A stretch of DNA of 64,000 bases from JAHFUI01 sp039931615. GTDB taxonomy: Bacteria > Acidobacteriota > Vicinamibacteria > Vicinamibacterales > CAVVIG01. Position 1 is the first letter of the stretch, and every line of letters begins with the position of its first letter. Below, one piece after another: positions 17,640 through 25,405 of the stretch. Position numbers and translations under genes: made by a program. The stretch is taken from assembly GCA_039931615.1 (NCBI GenBank), contig JBDTRR010000029.1:1-64000 (forward strand), written 5' to 3'. The notes beneath the pieces were generated by a model, which searched no databases, had not been told where the DNA came from, and saw nothing but the letters and a program-made list of their open reading frames with translations.

Positions 17640-20036
17640 ATGATGAGCATCCCCGCTCGGACTAGCGAGGCTCCGCTTCAGACCGCCGAGAACCGCGAGG
17701 CGGGTGGTGGCTCCGCCTTGCCGGTGGCAGCGTTGTCTAGCCGGTGGCGCACCCTTGGGACGCGGCGTTCACCTGCAGTCGAGCAGCCGGGATCCCGGCT
17801 GCTGACGGGTTTGCTGACGGGGCTGCTCATCGCGGGCGCTGCGAGCCCGATCCATGCGCAGCAGCGGCTGCTGACGATCGACGACATCTACGATCCCGGC
17901 CGCCGGGTCAACTTCAGCGGCACCCCCCCGCCGGCGATGACCTGGATCGACGGTACCCACTACGTCCGGAGCGAGAACGGGCGCGGCGGCGCCGACTGGC
18001 TGAAGGTCGACGCGCCGACCGGCTCGCGGGCCGCCCTCTTCGATCCGGCAAGGATGGAAGCGGCGCTGGCGAAACTTCCCGGGGTGAACGGGGACGACGC
18101 GCGCCGGCTCTCCCGTTCGCGGTCGCTGATCTTCAACACCGCACACACCGCGGCGGTGGTCGCGGTCGCCGACGACCTCTACGAGTATTCGTTCGAAGCG
18201 GACCGTGCAGTCCGGCTCACCAACACTCCCGGCCCCGAAGAACTGGTCTCGTTCAGCCCCGACTCCAGACTTGTCGCATTCGTTCGCGGCAACAACCTTT
18301 ACGTCTCGGACGTCGCCACCGGCCGGGAGACGGCCCTCACCTCGGACGGCTCGGCGAAGATCCTCAACGGCCGGCTCGACTGGGTTTACGAGGAGGAGAT
18401 TTATGGACGGGGCGAGAACCGCGCCTACTGGTGGAGCCCCGATTCGACGCGGCTGGCATTCCTCCGGATCGACGATACCCCTGTGCCGTCCTACACCATC
18501 GTCGATCAGATTCCGTATGAGCAGAACGTCGAGCAGTGGGACTACCCGAAAGCGGGCGACCCGAATCCGCTGGTCCGGCTCGGCGTCGCGCGCGTCGCCG
18601 GCGGCCCGGCAGCCTGGATCGACATCGCCAGATATGCGCCGGCCGATCTGCTGCTGGTCCGGGTCGGCTGGACTCCCGACGGCCGGAAGGTCGTCTACGC
18701 CGCACAGAACCGCACGCAGACCTGGCTCGAACTGAACCTGGCCGATCCGGGCTCCGGCAGCACGCAGACCATCCTACGGGAAACCAGCAAATTCTGGATC
18801 AGCGCCGACGACGTGACGCTGCCGTCGTGGTTGAAGGACGGATCGTTCCTCTGGCTGAGCGATCGATCCGGGTGGCGGCATCTCTATCATTTCCGTCCCG
18901 ACGGCACGTTGATCAAGCAGGTGACGAGCGGCAAATGGGAACTGCGGACGCTGCACGGCGTCGACGAATCGGGCGGCTGGGTGTACTTGTCGGGCACCGA
19001 GCACAGTCCGATTGGCGGCGACGTCTACCGCAGCAGGCTGGACGGTTCGCAGTTTCAGCGGCTGTCGACGACCGACGGCACCCACACTGCCGAATTCAGC
19101 CCGTCGTTCGGCTTCTATCTCGACGCGTGGAGCAGCGTGACGACCCCGCCCCAGAGCCGCCTGCACAGGAACGACGGCTCGGAGGTGCGCGTGCTCGACG
19201 CGAACCTGGTGGCGGCGATCGGCGAGTACCGGCTGTCGAAGCCGGAGTTCCTGCAGGTCAAGACACGCGACGGGTTCGTCATGGAAGCGATGATGATCAA
19301 GCCGCCGGACTTCGATCCGTCGCGGCGCTACCCGGTCTACCAGTTCACCTACGGCGGTCCGCACGCGCAGCAGGTGAAGAACGCCTGGGGCGGTTCACAG
19401 TACATGTATCACCAGCTGCTGGCGCAGAAGGGGATCATCGTCTGGATCTGCGACAACCGGACGGCGAGCGGCAAGGGCAGCGAGTCGGTCTGGCCGTTAC
19501 ACAGGAACTTCGGCGAAACCGAGCTGCGCGACATCGAGGACGGTGTGAGCTGGCTGAAACAGCAGCCGTACGTCGATGCGGCGCGCATCGGGCTCCACGG
19601 CTGGAGCTACGGCGGCTACATGACGAGCTACGCGCTCACGCACAGCAAGAGCTTCGTCATGGGGATTGCGGGCGGCACGGTCGCCGACTGGCGCGACTAC
19701 GACACGGTCTACACCGAGCGCTACATGGGCCTGCCGAACGACAATCCCGAGGGGTATCGAAAGAGCTCACCTCGCTTCGCCGCCGGCGACCTGAGCGGCG
19801 CGCTGATGCTGATCCACGGCATGATCGACGACAACGTCCACCTGGCCAACACGGTTCAGTTCGTCTACGAGCTGCAGAAGGCGCAGCAGCCATTTCAGCT
19901 GATGCTCTATCCCAAATCGCGTCACGGCGTCACCGATCCGCAGCTGGTCAAGCATCTGCGTTCGACGATGCTGAAGTTCGTGCTCGAACACCTGAAGCCG
20001 GCGACGCCGGCAACCCTGGCGTCGGCGTCGAGATAG
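17640..20036 (+). CDS. Dipeptidyl-peptidase IV-like prolyl oligopeptidase (family S9)
   Basis: This exported serine peptidase has an N-terminal beta-propeller domain (DPPIV_N, about 100-540) and a C-terminal alpha/beta hydrolase domain. The triad is readable: S656 in G-W-S-Y-G-G-Y, D730 in M-I-D-D-N-V-H and H762 in K-S-R-H-G-V-T. E-E-I-Y-G-R-G-E-N in the propeller matches the double-Glu motif that binds the substrate amino terminus. The signal peptide core (L-L-T-G-L-L-I-A-G) begins only after about 55 residues, because a 76-base repeat (17661-17736) and a 22-base perfect palindrome (17782-17803) occupy the 5' coding region. ATG 17640 follows TATACT by seven bases; ATG 17643 follows GGAGG by six. 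A TTG at 17811 would remove the odd leader but also most of the signal peptide. Confidence 0.93.
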   Translation: MMSIPARTSEAPLQTAENREAGGGSALPVAALSSRWRTLGTRRSPAVEQPGSRLLTGLLTGLLIAGAASPIHAQQRLLTIDDIYDPGRRVNFSGTPPPAMTWIDGTHYVRSENGRGGADWLKVDAPTGSRAALFDPARMEAALAKLPGVNGDDARRLSRSRSLIFNTAHTAAVVAVADDLYEYSFEADRAVRLTNTPGPEELVSFSPDSRLVAFVRGNNLYVSDVATGRETALTSDGSAKILNGRLDWVYEEEIYGRGENRAYWWSPDSTRLAFLRIDDTPVPSYTIVDQIPYEQNVEQWDYPKAGDPNPLVRLGVARVAGGPAAWIDIARYAPADLLLVRVGWTPDGRKVVYAAQNRTQTWLELNLADPGSGSTQTILRETSKFWISADDVTLPSWLKDGSFLWLSDRSGWRHLYHFRPDGTLIKQVTSGKWELRTLHGVDESGGWVYLSGTEHSPIGGDVYRSRLDGSQFQRLSTTDGTHTAEFSPSFGFYLDAWSSVTTPPQSRLHRNDGSEVRVLDANLVAAIGEYRLSKPEFLQVKTRDGFVMEAMMIKPPDFDPSRRYPVYQFTYGGPHAQQVKNAWGGSQYMYHQLLAQKGIIVWICDNRTASGKGSESVWPLHRNFGETELRDIEDGVSWLKQQPYVDAARIGLHGWSYGGYMTSYALTHSKSFVMGIAGGTVADWRDYDTVYTERYMGLPNDNPEGYRKSSPRFAAGDLSGALMLIHGMIDDNVHLANTVQFVYELQKAQQPFQLMLYPKSRHGVTDPQLVKHLRSTMLKFVLEHLKPATPATLASASR
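17661..17736 (+). repeat. 76-base dispersed repeat, copy A (inside a coding region)
   Basis: Aligned without gaps to the reverse complement of 44934-45009, it matches at 64 of 76 positions by hand count. Both ends are perfectly conserved (16 bases from ACTAGCGAGGCTCCGC, 12 bases at TGGCAGCGTTGT). This copy is translated as residues 8-33 of the DPP-IV protein without a stop. About 45 bases later comes a 22-base perfect palindrome (17782-17803); copy B is likewise followed by a hairpin. Confidence 0.85.
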
Positions 20037-20135
20037 CGCCGCACGACCGCGGTGTCGGCGAGCGCAGTGTTCATGCCACGAGTCAGGGACGGTCTTGAGG
20101 GCGTCCACCACGCCGCGTCGATTGGACACGGACTT

Positions 20136-20251
20136 GTCACGGTCCGGCTGAAGCCGGACACGACGTACGCTTGTACCTACTGCCTTTCCTTCGTACTTCA
20201 AGCCTTTCCATCGTACGTCGCGTCCGGCTTCAGCCTGGCTTCAGCCGGACC
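20136..20251. repeat. Palindromic repeat element, compound copy between convergent genes
   Basis: This copy has GTCCGGC-TGAA-GCCGGAC (20142-20159) on the left. On the right is a doubled hairpin unit with two TTCA cores inside GTCCGGC and GCCGGAC arms (20222-20250). GACGTACG and CGTACGTCGCG strings between them correspond to the outer arms of the 6104 copy. It lies between the DPP-IV gene and the leftward SDR gene, where it could end both transcripts. The rest of the 254-base gap (20037-20290) shows no gene. Confidence 0.85.
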
Positions 20252-20290
20252 ATCCGATCAGCTGGGCAGAAGTAAAGGCACCGGCCAAAT

Positions 20291-21031
20291 CTATCGCAAG
20301 TGTCGTCCACCGTCGACGCGGATGGTCTCACCGGTGATGAAGTCGTTGTCCAACAGCGCCAGCACGGCCCTGGCGATTTCGCCTTCGCCGCCCCAGTGGC
20401 CAAGCGGCGTCGCCTGCGCGACTGCCGTCAGCTCTTCGTCGGTCGTATCGGGCGGGGCGACGATCGGTCCGGGGGCGATGGCATTGACCAGCACGTGATC
20501 GCCCGCCAGTTCGAGGGCGAGCGCTTCGGTCAACGCGATGACGCCGGCCTTCGCCACGTAATACGGCAGGTAGCCCTGATAGCGCGGCCGCTTGCTGCCG
20601 GCGGTCCAGTCGCTGAAGTTGATGATGCGCCCGCCGCCACGCTGCCGCATGTACGGCAGTGCGGCTTGCGCACAGAGAAATGCGGCCCGGAGGTCGACGT
20701 CGATCGGGCCGTTCCAGTCGTCGAGCCGGAGATCCTCGAACGGCTTGCGCCGGTAGACCGACGCCATGTTGATCAGGATGTCGACGCCGCCGAAAGCCTC
20801 GGCGGTCGCGGCGACAAGGGCCGCGCACGCCTGCGGCTGCGACAGGTCGGCGCGAATCGCCACGCCGCGGCGTCCCGCGCCGCGCACGGCGGCGGCCGTC
20901 TGCTCCGCTTCGGCCCGAGATTGCCCGTAGCTCAGCGCGACATCGGCGCCGCGTCCCGCGACCGCGGCGGCGACGAAGGCGCCAATGCGTCTGCCGCCGG
21001 TAATCAGCGCGACTTTATCGGTGAGATCCAC
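20291..21031 (-). CDS. Short-chain dehydrogenase/reductase
   Basis: This 246-residue NAD(P)-dependent oxidoreductase has the classical SDR plan: a nucleotide motif near residue 11, D-I-L-I-N-M-A-S (normally NNAG), the catalytic serine in I-I-N-F-S-D-W, Y-Y-V-A-K with the Tyr-Lys pair, and a C-terminal I-R-V-D-G-G. The R-R-I-G after the glycines and the S-D-W motif resemble pteridine reductase/FolM-like enzymes, but a FabG-type role cannot be excluded. The glycine loop reads T-G-G-R-R-I-G, one residue shorter than the usual T-G-G-A-R-R-I-G. The start is GTG, and the palindromic element at 21052 lies only about 20 bases upstream. Confidence 0.88.
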   Translation of the reverse strand: MDLTDKVALITGGRRIGAFVAAAVAGRGADVALSYGQSRAEAEQTAAAVRGAGRRGVAIRADLSQPQACAALVAATAEAFGGVDILINMASVYRRKPFEDLRLDDWNGPIDVDLRAAFLCAQAALPYMRQRGGGRIINFSDWTAGSKRPRYQGYLPYYVAKAGVIALTEALALELAGDHVLVNAIAPGPIVAPPDTTDEELTAVAQATPLGHWGGEGEIARAVLALLDNDFITGETIRVDGGRHLR

Positions 21032-21051
21032 GGCCGTGGAGCGCTTCTTCT

Positions 21052-21110
21052 GTACGTAGTGTCCGCCTTCAGGCGGACCGTCACGGTCCGGCTAAAGCCG
21101 GACACTGCGG
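21052..21110. repeat. Palindromic repeat element with two hairpins
   Basis: It starts with the same GTACGTAGTGTCC arm as the copy at 6104 and has two hairpins: GTCCGCC-TTCA-GGCGGAC (21061-21078) and GTCCGGC-TAAA-GCCGGAC (21086-21103). The right outer arm has decayed (GGACACTGCGGAC). The order of the two hairpin types is the reverse of the 6104 copy, as expected for the opposite orientation. It lies downstream of the DUF1326 terminator and just upstream of the SDR start. Confidence 0.9.
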
Positions 21111-21126
21111 ACAAAGAGAAAAGAGC

Positions 21127-21157
21127 AAAAAAAGGGGCGGGTCCGAAGACCCGCCCC
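21127..21157 (-). terminator. Rho-independent terminator for the DUF1326 gene
   Basis: Read on the minus strand, a perfect ten-base-pair stem GGGGCGGGTC/GACCCGCCCC with a four-base loop (21134-21157) is followed directly by seven Ts (21133 down to 21127). It sits 39 bases after the stop of the leftward DUF1326 gene. This is the clearest intrinsic terminator in the window. Confidence 0.93.
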
Positions 21158-21195
21158 GAATCGGTATCGCGCCGCTATCGATTTGGCAGTCGACG

Positions 21196-21852
21196 CTAGT
21201 TGGCGAAGGTGCCGAAGAACGCGGAGCGCTTGTTGGGGTCGCTCCACTTGGTGCCCAGGCCGGTGCCGGTGAAGCTGTGCTGATCGGCGATGCCGATCGT
21301 CGCGTCCGCGATCGTCGAGAGCGGGTGGAACCACTGCATGGCGCCGCAGGTCGGGTCGTGCGGGATGTGCTTGCTGACGTCGAGCGCGACCTGGCCGGCC
21401 GCTACGTGCACGGCGTGTTCCTGATCAGCGAACTGAATCGGCGTCGAGGTGACGCTGACGACGCTGCCGACGCTGCCTTTCGAGAGCTCGGTGGCCATGG
21501 CGACCAGCGCGATCCGCTGCGCGGCGTTGGCGCGATCGTCGACGAACACCGACGAGCGGACGTTGGCCTTGGCGCCGCCGATTTCGATGATGCCCAGGTT
21601 GCGGTCGCCGGCGACTGCGGCGACGACCGAGAGACCGTCGAGCGAGATGCCGTTGTAGCTGCCGCGATCGACCTTCCAGGCGAGGACGGCCTGGCGGCCG
21701 ACGGTCTCGGCTTCGCTGCCCATGATGCAGCCGCCGGTGAAGACCTCAGCTGTTCGCGCCTCGACGTATTTACCGGTCACGGAAGAGCCGGCCGAGAGAG
21801 ACGAGCCGACGAGACCCACAACCACCGCCGTAAGAATCATTTGTGTCTTCAT
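21196..21852 (-). CDS. Exported DUF1326-domain protein
   Basis: The 218-residue protein begins with a signal peptide (M-K-T-Q-M, hydrophobic stretch, S-L-S-A-G-S). It is followed by the DUF1326-like opening V-T-G-K-Y-V-E-A-R-T, then E-V-F-T-G-G-C, and the central V-L-A-W-K-V-D-R-G-S-Y-N-G. Two later cysteine-containing stretches (D-P-T-C-G-A-M-Q-W) could bind metal. Function of the family is not established. It is monocistronic by appearance, with a TATAAT promoter box upstream, a GAGGT Shine-Dalgarno before the ATG, and a strong terminator downstream. Confidence 0.8.
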   Translation of the reverse strand: MKTQMILTAVVVGLVGSSLSAGSSVTGKYVEARTAEVFTGGCIMGSEAETVGRQAVLAWKVDRGSYNGISLDGLSVVAAVAGDRNLGIIEIGGAKANVRSSVFVDDRANAAQRIALVAMATELSKGSVGSVVSVTSTPIQFADQEHAVHVAAGQVALDVSKHIPHDPTCGAMQWFHPLSTIADATIGIADQHSFTGTGLGTKWSDPNKRSAFFGTFAN

Positions 21853-21888
21853 CGCGACCTCAATTCAGATTGCCGAAACGGAAACCAG

Positions 21889-21894
21889 ATTATA
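21889..21894 (-). promoter_or_regulatory. -10 box of the DUF1326 gene promoter
   Basis: A perfect TATAAT on the minus strand lies 36 bases before the ATG at 21852, leaving a leader of about 30 bases that holds GAGGT next to the start. No clear -35 is seen at the usual distance. Confidence 0.6.
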
Positions 21895-21971
21895 CCGCGT
21901 CCTGCCATGGGCAGATGGCCAATCCGCATGGCCGGGCCGGCCATCGGCCCATCAGCCATGATTCTGTGAGT

Positions 21972-22202
21972 CTAGTGCCGGCAGCAAGCGCGAGCCGACT
22001 GGCACACGTCCGGCCGCACCGGCTGGCCGTCCGGGCCAAAGCCGGACTGCGTCTGACCGCACCAGTAAGCAGTCGAGTCGTAGTTCGTGTCGTAGAAGTT
22101 CGCTTCGTCCGGGTACGGCACCGACATCACGTACATGCCCTTGTGCCGCAAGACCAGACAGTGGACGCCGATCGTGATCTTGGGTGAGGTGAGATGCTCC
22201 AT
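21972..22202 (-). CDS. Small Cys-rich protein at the end of the molybdenum hydroxylase operon
   Basis: This 76-residue protein starts 18 bases after the FAD-subunit stop, with GAGAGAG before the ATG. It has no signal peptide. The N-terminal half reads like a beta-sheet (K-I-T-I-G-V-H-C-L-V-L). The C-terminal half has W-C-G-Q-T-Q, F-G-P-D-G-Q-P-V and ends V-C-Q-S-A-R-A-C-C-R-H, so five cysteines in all. Cys-Cys and Cys-His endings suggest metal or Fe-S binding. I do not recognise a named family. The position suggests a maturation or electron-transfer role for the upstream enzyme. Confidence 0.65.
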   Translation of the reverse strand: MEHLTSPKITIGVHCLVLRHKGMYVMSVPYPDEANFYDTNYDSTAYWCGQTQSGFGPDGQPVRPDVCQSARACCRH

Positions 22203-22220
22203 GATTTCTCTCTCGCCAGC

Positions 22221-23210
22221 TCAAACGGTTTGCAGACCCGCCGCGCGCATCACGGCCCGTTTCACGGCGGTCTTGGCGACCTGCATTTTGTAGGCGTTGC
22301 CGCTCATCGGTTTGGCTGCCCGCACGGCAGCTTCTCCAGCCTGGGCGGCGGTCTCGGCGTTGAGCGGTTTGCCGACCAGGGCGCGCTCGGCGTCCTCCGA
22401 CCGCCAGGGGATTGGCGCCACGGCGCCGAGCACGACGCGCGCCGCGCTGATCGTATTGCCGTTCATCGTCACCACGACGGTGGTGAAGGCGAGCGGCCAG
22501 TCGCGCGACTGTTTGAAGCGGACCTCGTAGTGGCCGTGCTTGACGTTGCCCGGCGGCGGCAGGATGACATGCGTCAGCAGCTCGTCGTCGGCCAGCACGT
22601 TCTCCTTGAGCACGTTCTGCAGCGTCGGCAGGGTGAAGAATTCCGACGCGCCGATTTCGCGCTCGCCGTTCGGTCCGACGACGCGGAACTTCGCGCCATA
22701 GGCGACGCTCGGCACCGCCAGGCTCGACGGATGGACGATGTGGCTGGGGCCGTCGTTGCCGAAGATGGCGTGATACTGGTTCTCGCCGTCGACGGCGAAG
22801 CAGCGCGAGCCGCCCTTCTTGAAGCAGACGAACTCTTCGTTGCGGAAGTACCAGCAGCGCGGCCGCTGGTTGATGTTGCCGCCGACCGTGCCCTGGTTGC
22901 GGATCTGGGGCGTGCCGATCAGCGTGGCCGCCTCGGTGATGGCCGGATACAACCGACGGACCTGGGCGTGCGCCATCAGGTCGACGATCTTCACCGCCGC
23001 CCCGATCTTCAACCCGCCGCCCGGCATCGAGACGATCGTCGTGTCGAGCGCGTTCTTGATGTTGACGATGCGATCGGGCTGGGTGATGTAGTCCTTCATC
23101 CGGGCCAGGATGTCCTGGCCGCCGCCGATCGGCATCGCGACGCCGTCGATCTTGAGCGCGGCGACCGCGTCTTTCTCGGTCGTCGGATTGACGTAGGCAA
23201 ACGCTTTCAC
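22221..23210 (-). CDS. FAD-binding subunit of a xanthine dehydrogenase-family (PaoB-like) molybdenum hydroxylase
   Basis: The 329-residue subunit passes electrons from the 2Fe-2S centres to FAD. The FAD motifs are P-I-G-G-G-Q-D-I-L near residue 30 and N-Q-G-T-V-G-G-N-I-N near 105-114. Directly after is an insertion with cysteines at 119, 129 and 137, matching the 4Fe-4S insertion of PaoB and 4-hydroxybenzoyl-CoA reductase beta subunits rather than xanthine oxidase. I see only three cysteines there; a fourth ligand is not evident. The start is GTG and overlaps the stop of the Mo subunit (GTGA), so translation is coupled. It lacks a signal peptide, as expected if the complex is exported by the Tat signal of its 2Fe-2S partner. 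Confidence 0.92.
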   Translation of the reverse strand: MKAFAYVNPTTEKDAVAALKIDGVAMPIGGGQDILARMKDYITQPDRIVNIKNALDTTIVSMPGGGLKIGAAVKIVDLMAHAQVRRLYPAITEAATLIGTPQIRNQGTVGGNINQRPRCWYFRNEEFVCFKKGGSRCFAVDGENQYHAIFGNDGPSHIVHPSSLAVPSVAYGAKFRVVGPNGEREIGASEFFTLPTLQNVLKENVLADDELLTHVILPPPGNVKHGHYEVRFKQSRDWPLAFTTVVVTMNGNTISAARVVLGAVAPIPWRSEDAERALVGKPLNAETAAQAGEAAVRAAKPMSGNAYKMQVAKTAVKRAVMRAAGLQTV

Positions 23211-25405
23211 CGCGTCCCTCCTGCTTTCTCCTGCTCGATGGCCTGCAGAACCTTGTGCGGATGGAGCGGCAGGCTGCGAATCGTCGCGCCCGTCGCGTTC
23301 CGGACGGCGGTGGCAATCGCCGACGCGGTCGACACCGTCGGCGGCTCGCCGATCCCGATGACGCCGCGCTCGGGCTGATTCATCAGCATGATGTCGATCT
23401 TCGGAATGTCGGACATCCCGGCGAGGAGGTACATCTCCATGTTCGGATTGACCATCTGCCCGGTGTTCCGATCGAGGATGCGGTCCTCGAACATCGCGAA
23501 GTTCAGCGAGCCGACGATGCCGCCGTAGATCTGGCTTTCAGCCAGCAGCTTGTCGACGACCAGCCCGCAATCCTGGACGGTGAGGATCCGCTTGATCCTG
23601 ACGATCCCGGTTTCGATGTCGACGTCGACTTCGCTGAACTGCACGCCGCTGGTGCCGGTCGACGACAGCCCGTCGCCCCACTCGCCGTCGACGGAAATCG
23701 GCTCGGTGCCGATCAGCTTGCAGGCATCCTTCCACGCCAGGCCCTTGGCGGGCGTGCCCTTGACGTGGACCCGGCCGTTGGTCGCGACCAGGGTTTCCGG
23801 GTCGACGCCGAGCGCCGGCCCGACCTTCAGCGCCAGCGCATCGAGCGCCTTGCCGCTGGTCCACCGGATCGCCGGCATGACGCCGGCCGCCGTCGTGCTG
23901 CCGCCCGAACCGCCGCTGAACGGATAGTTGGTGTCGCCGATCTCGGCCTTCACCGCGCTGACCGGAAGGCCGAGTGTTTCGGCGGCGACCATGGTGACGA
24001 TGGTCCTGGTGCCGGTGCCGAGGTCCTGGGTGCCGACCTTCACCACGACGCTGCCGTCCGACATGATGTCGACGTGGGCGCGGGAGCCGCGGCCGCCGCC
24101 GCCCCATTGATGGACCGAGCAGCCCATTCCCGTCTTGATCGGTCCCGACTGCGCGTCGCCCGTCGGGTGGCGCTTGTCCCAGCCGAACGCCTTGGCGCCC
24201 GTCTCGAGATAGGACCGCCACATCGCGTTCGACGCCTGCGGCGGCGCGTTCTTGATGCGGAACGCCACCGGGTCCATGCGGACCCGATCGGCGAGCTCGT
24301 CCATCAGGATTTCGGTGAGGAAACATCCCTGTGGATGGCCCGGCGCCCGCATCGCGCGCTGCTGGCCGGCGTTGATATAGACATCCTGATGCGTGCGCTT
24401 GCGGTTCGGGAACACGTAGATGTAAGGCAGCGGGAAGTTCGAGGTCGCGCCGGCGCCGCCCGTTCCCCAGCTCTGGGCATCGAACGCCGTCAGCATGCCG
24501 TCGGCCGAGACGCCGGCCCGGATGTGTGCGGTGGCGGACGGACGGTTGCCGCTGTCGAGATGCTCCTCTTTCCGGTCGAGCATCAGCTTGACCGGCACGC
24601 CGGCGGCCTTGGCCAGCCGGGCGCAGATGATCCCTTCGGCATAGGGCGTGAACTTGCTGCCGAAGCCGCCCCCCATGTACTGCGTGATCACGCGGACGTT
24701 GGCCTGCGGGATGCCGAGCGCCATGGCGTAGTTGTCACGGCTGCCGTGCACCGCCTGCGTCGACACCCACGCGGTGAGCTTGTCGCCGTCCCACTCGCAC
24801 ACCGTGCCGTGCGTTTCGAGGCAGACGTGCGTGATGACGTGCGTGGAGTAGGTCTGCTCGACGATGTGCGCCGCCTGCTTGAAGCCGGCGTCGAGATCGC
24901 CGGTCTCCTGCACCGGACCGGGCCGGGTATTGCCGCCCATGAACACGACCGGCGCGTTGGGCGCCATCGCCTGTTCGACATTGGCGAAATGCGGGAGCGC
25001 CTCATAGCGGACGCGAACCAGCCGGGCGGCATCGTAGGCGCGCTCTTCGGTGTCGGCCGCGATGGCCGCGACCGCCTCGCCCTGGAACATGCACTCGGTG
25101 CCGATTTCCTTCCAGGCAATCGCCGTCTTCACTCCCGGCGCCTTCTGCGCTTCGGTCAGGTCGATCGACACGACGCGGGCGTGCGGCAGCGGCGAGCGGA
25201 CGATCCGGCCGTAGAGCATCCCCGGACGATTGATGTCGTAGGTGTACTTGGCGCGCCCGGACACCTTGTCCGGCGCGTCGAGCCGCTTGACCCCGGTGCC
25301 GATCAGGACCGGCTTCTCGGGCCACTTCCACTTGTCCGGAACGCGCGGCGGCGGCGGCGGAGCCTGTCCCCCGCGTCCACCCCCGGGAGCCTGTTGACTA
25401 GCCAC
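23207..25405 (-). CDS. Molybdopterin-binding subunit of a xanthine dehydrogenase-family hydroxylase
   Basis: This 732-residue catalytic subunit carries the molybdenum cofactor, probably the cytosine dinucleotide form as in PaoC. It has V-K-R-L-D-A-P-D-K-V-S-G-R-A-K-Y-T near the N-terminus, Q-Y-M-G-G-G-F-G-S-K, R-A-P-G-H-P-Q-G, and the catalytic glutamate in I-G-I-G-E-P-P near the C-terminus. The first 20 residues are Gly/Pro-rich and low in complexity. The substrate is unknown; PaoABC oxidises aldehydes, but related enzymes act on N-heterocycles and isoquinoline. The GTG start lies within the end of the 2Fe-2S gene (eight-base overlap). Confidence 0.93.
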   Translation of the reverse strand: MASQQAPGGGRGGQAPPPPPRVPDKWKWPEKPVLIGTGVKRLDAPDKVSGRAKYTYDINRPGMLYGRIVRSPLPHARVVSIDLTEAQKAPGVKTAIAWKEIGTECMFQGEAVAAIAADTEERAYDAARLVRVRYEALPHFANVEQAMAPNAPVVFMGGNTRPGPVQETGDLDAGFKQAAHIVEQTYSTHVITHVCLETHGTVCEWDGDKLTAWVSTQAVHGSRDNYAMALGIPQANVRVITQYMGGGFGSKFTPYAEGIICARLAKAAGVPVKLMLDRKEEHLDSGNRPSATAHIRAGVSADGMLTAFDAQSWGTGGAGATSNFPLPYIYVFPNRKRTHQDVYINAGQQRAMRAPGHPQGCFLTEILMDELADRVRMDPVAFRIKNAPPQASNAMWRSYLETGAKAFGWDKRHPTGDAQSGPIKTGMGCSVHQWGGGGRGSRAHVDIMSDGSVVVKVGTQDLGTGTRTIVTMVAAETLGLPVSAVKAEIGDTNYPFSGGSGGSTTAAGVMPAIRWTSGKALDALALKVGPALGVDPETLVATNGRVHVKGTPAKGLAWKDACKLIGTEPISVDGEWGDGLSSTGTSGVQFSEVDVDIETGIVRIKRILTVQDCGLVVDKLLAESQIYGGIVGSLNFAMFEDRILDRNTGQMVNPNMEMYLLAGMSDIPKIDIMLMNQPERGVIGIGEPPTVSTASAIATAVRNATGATIRSLPLHPHKVLQAIEQEKAGGTR

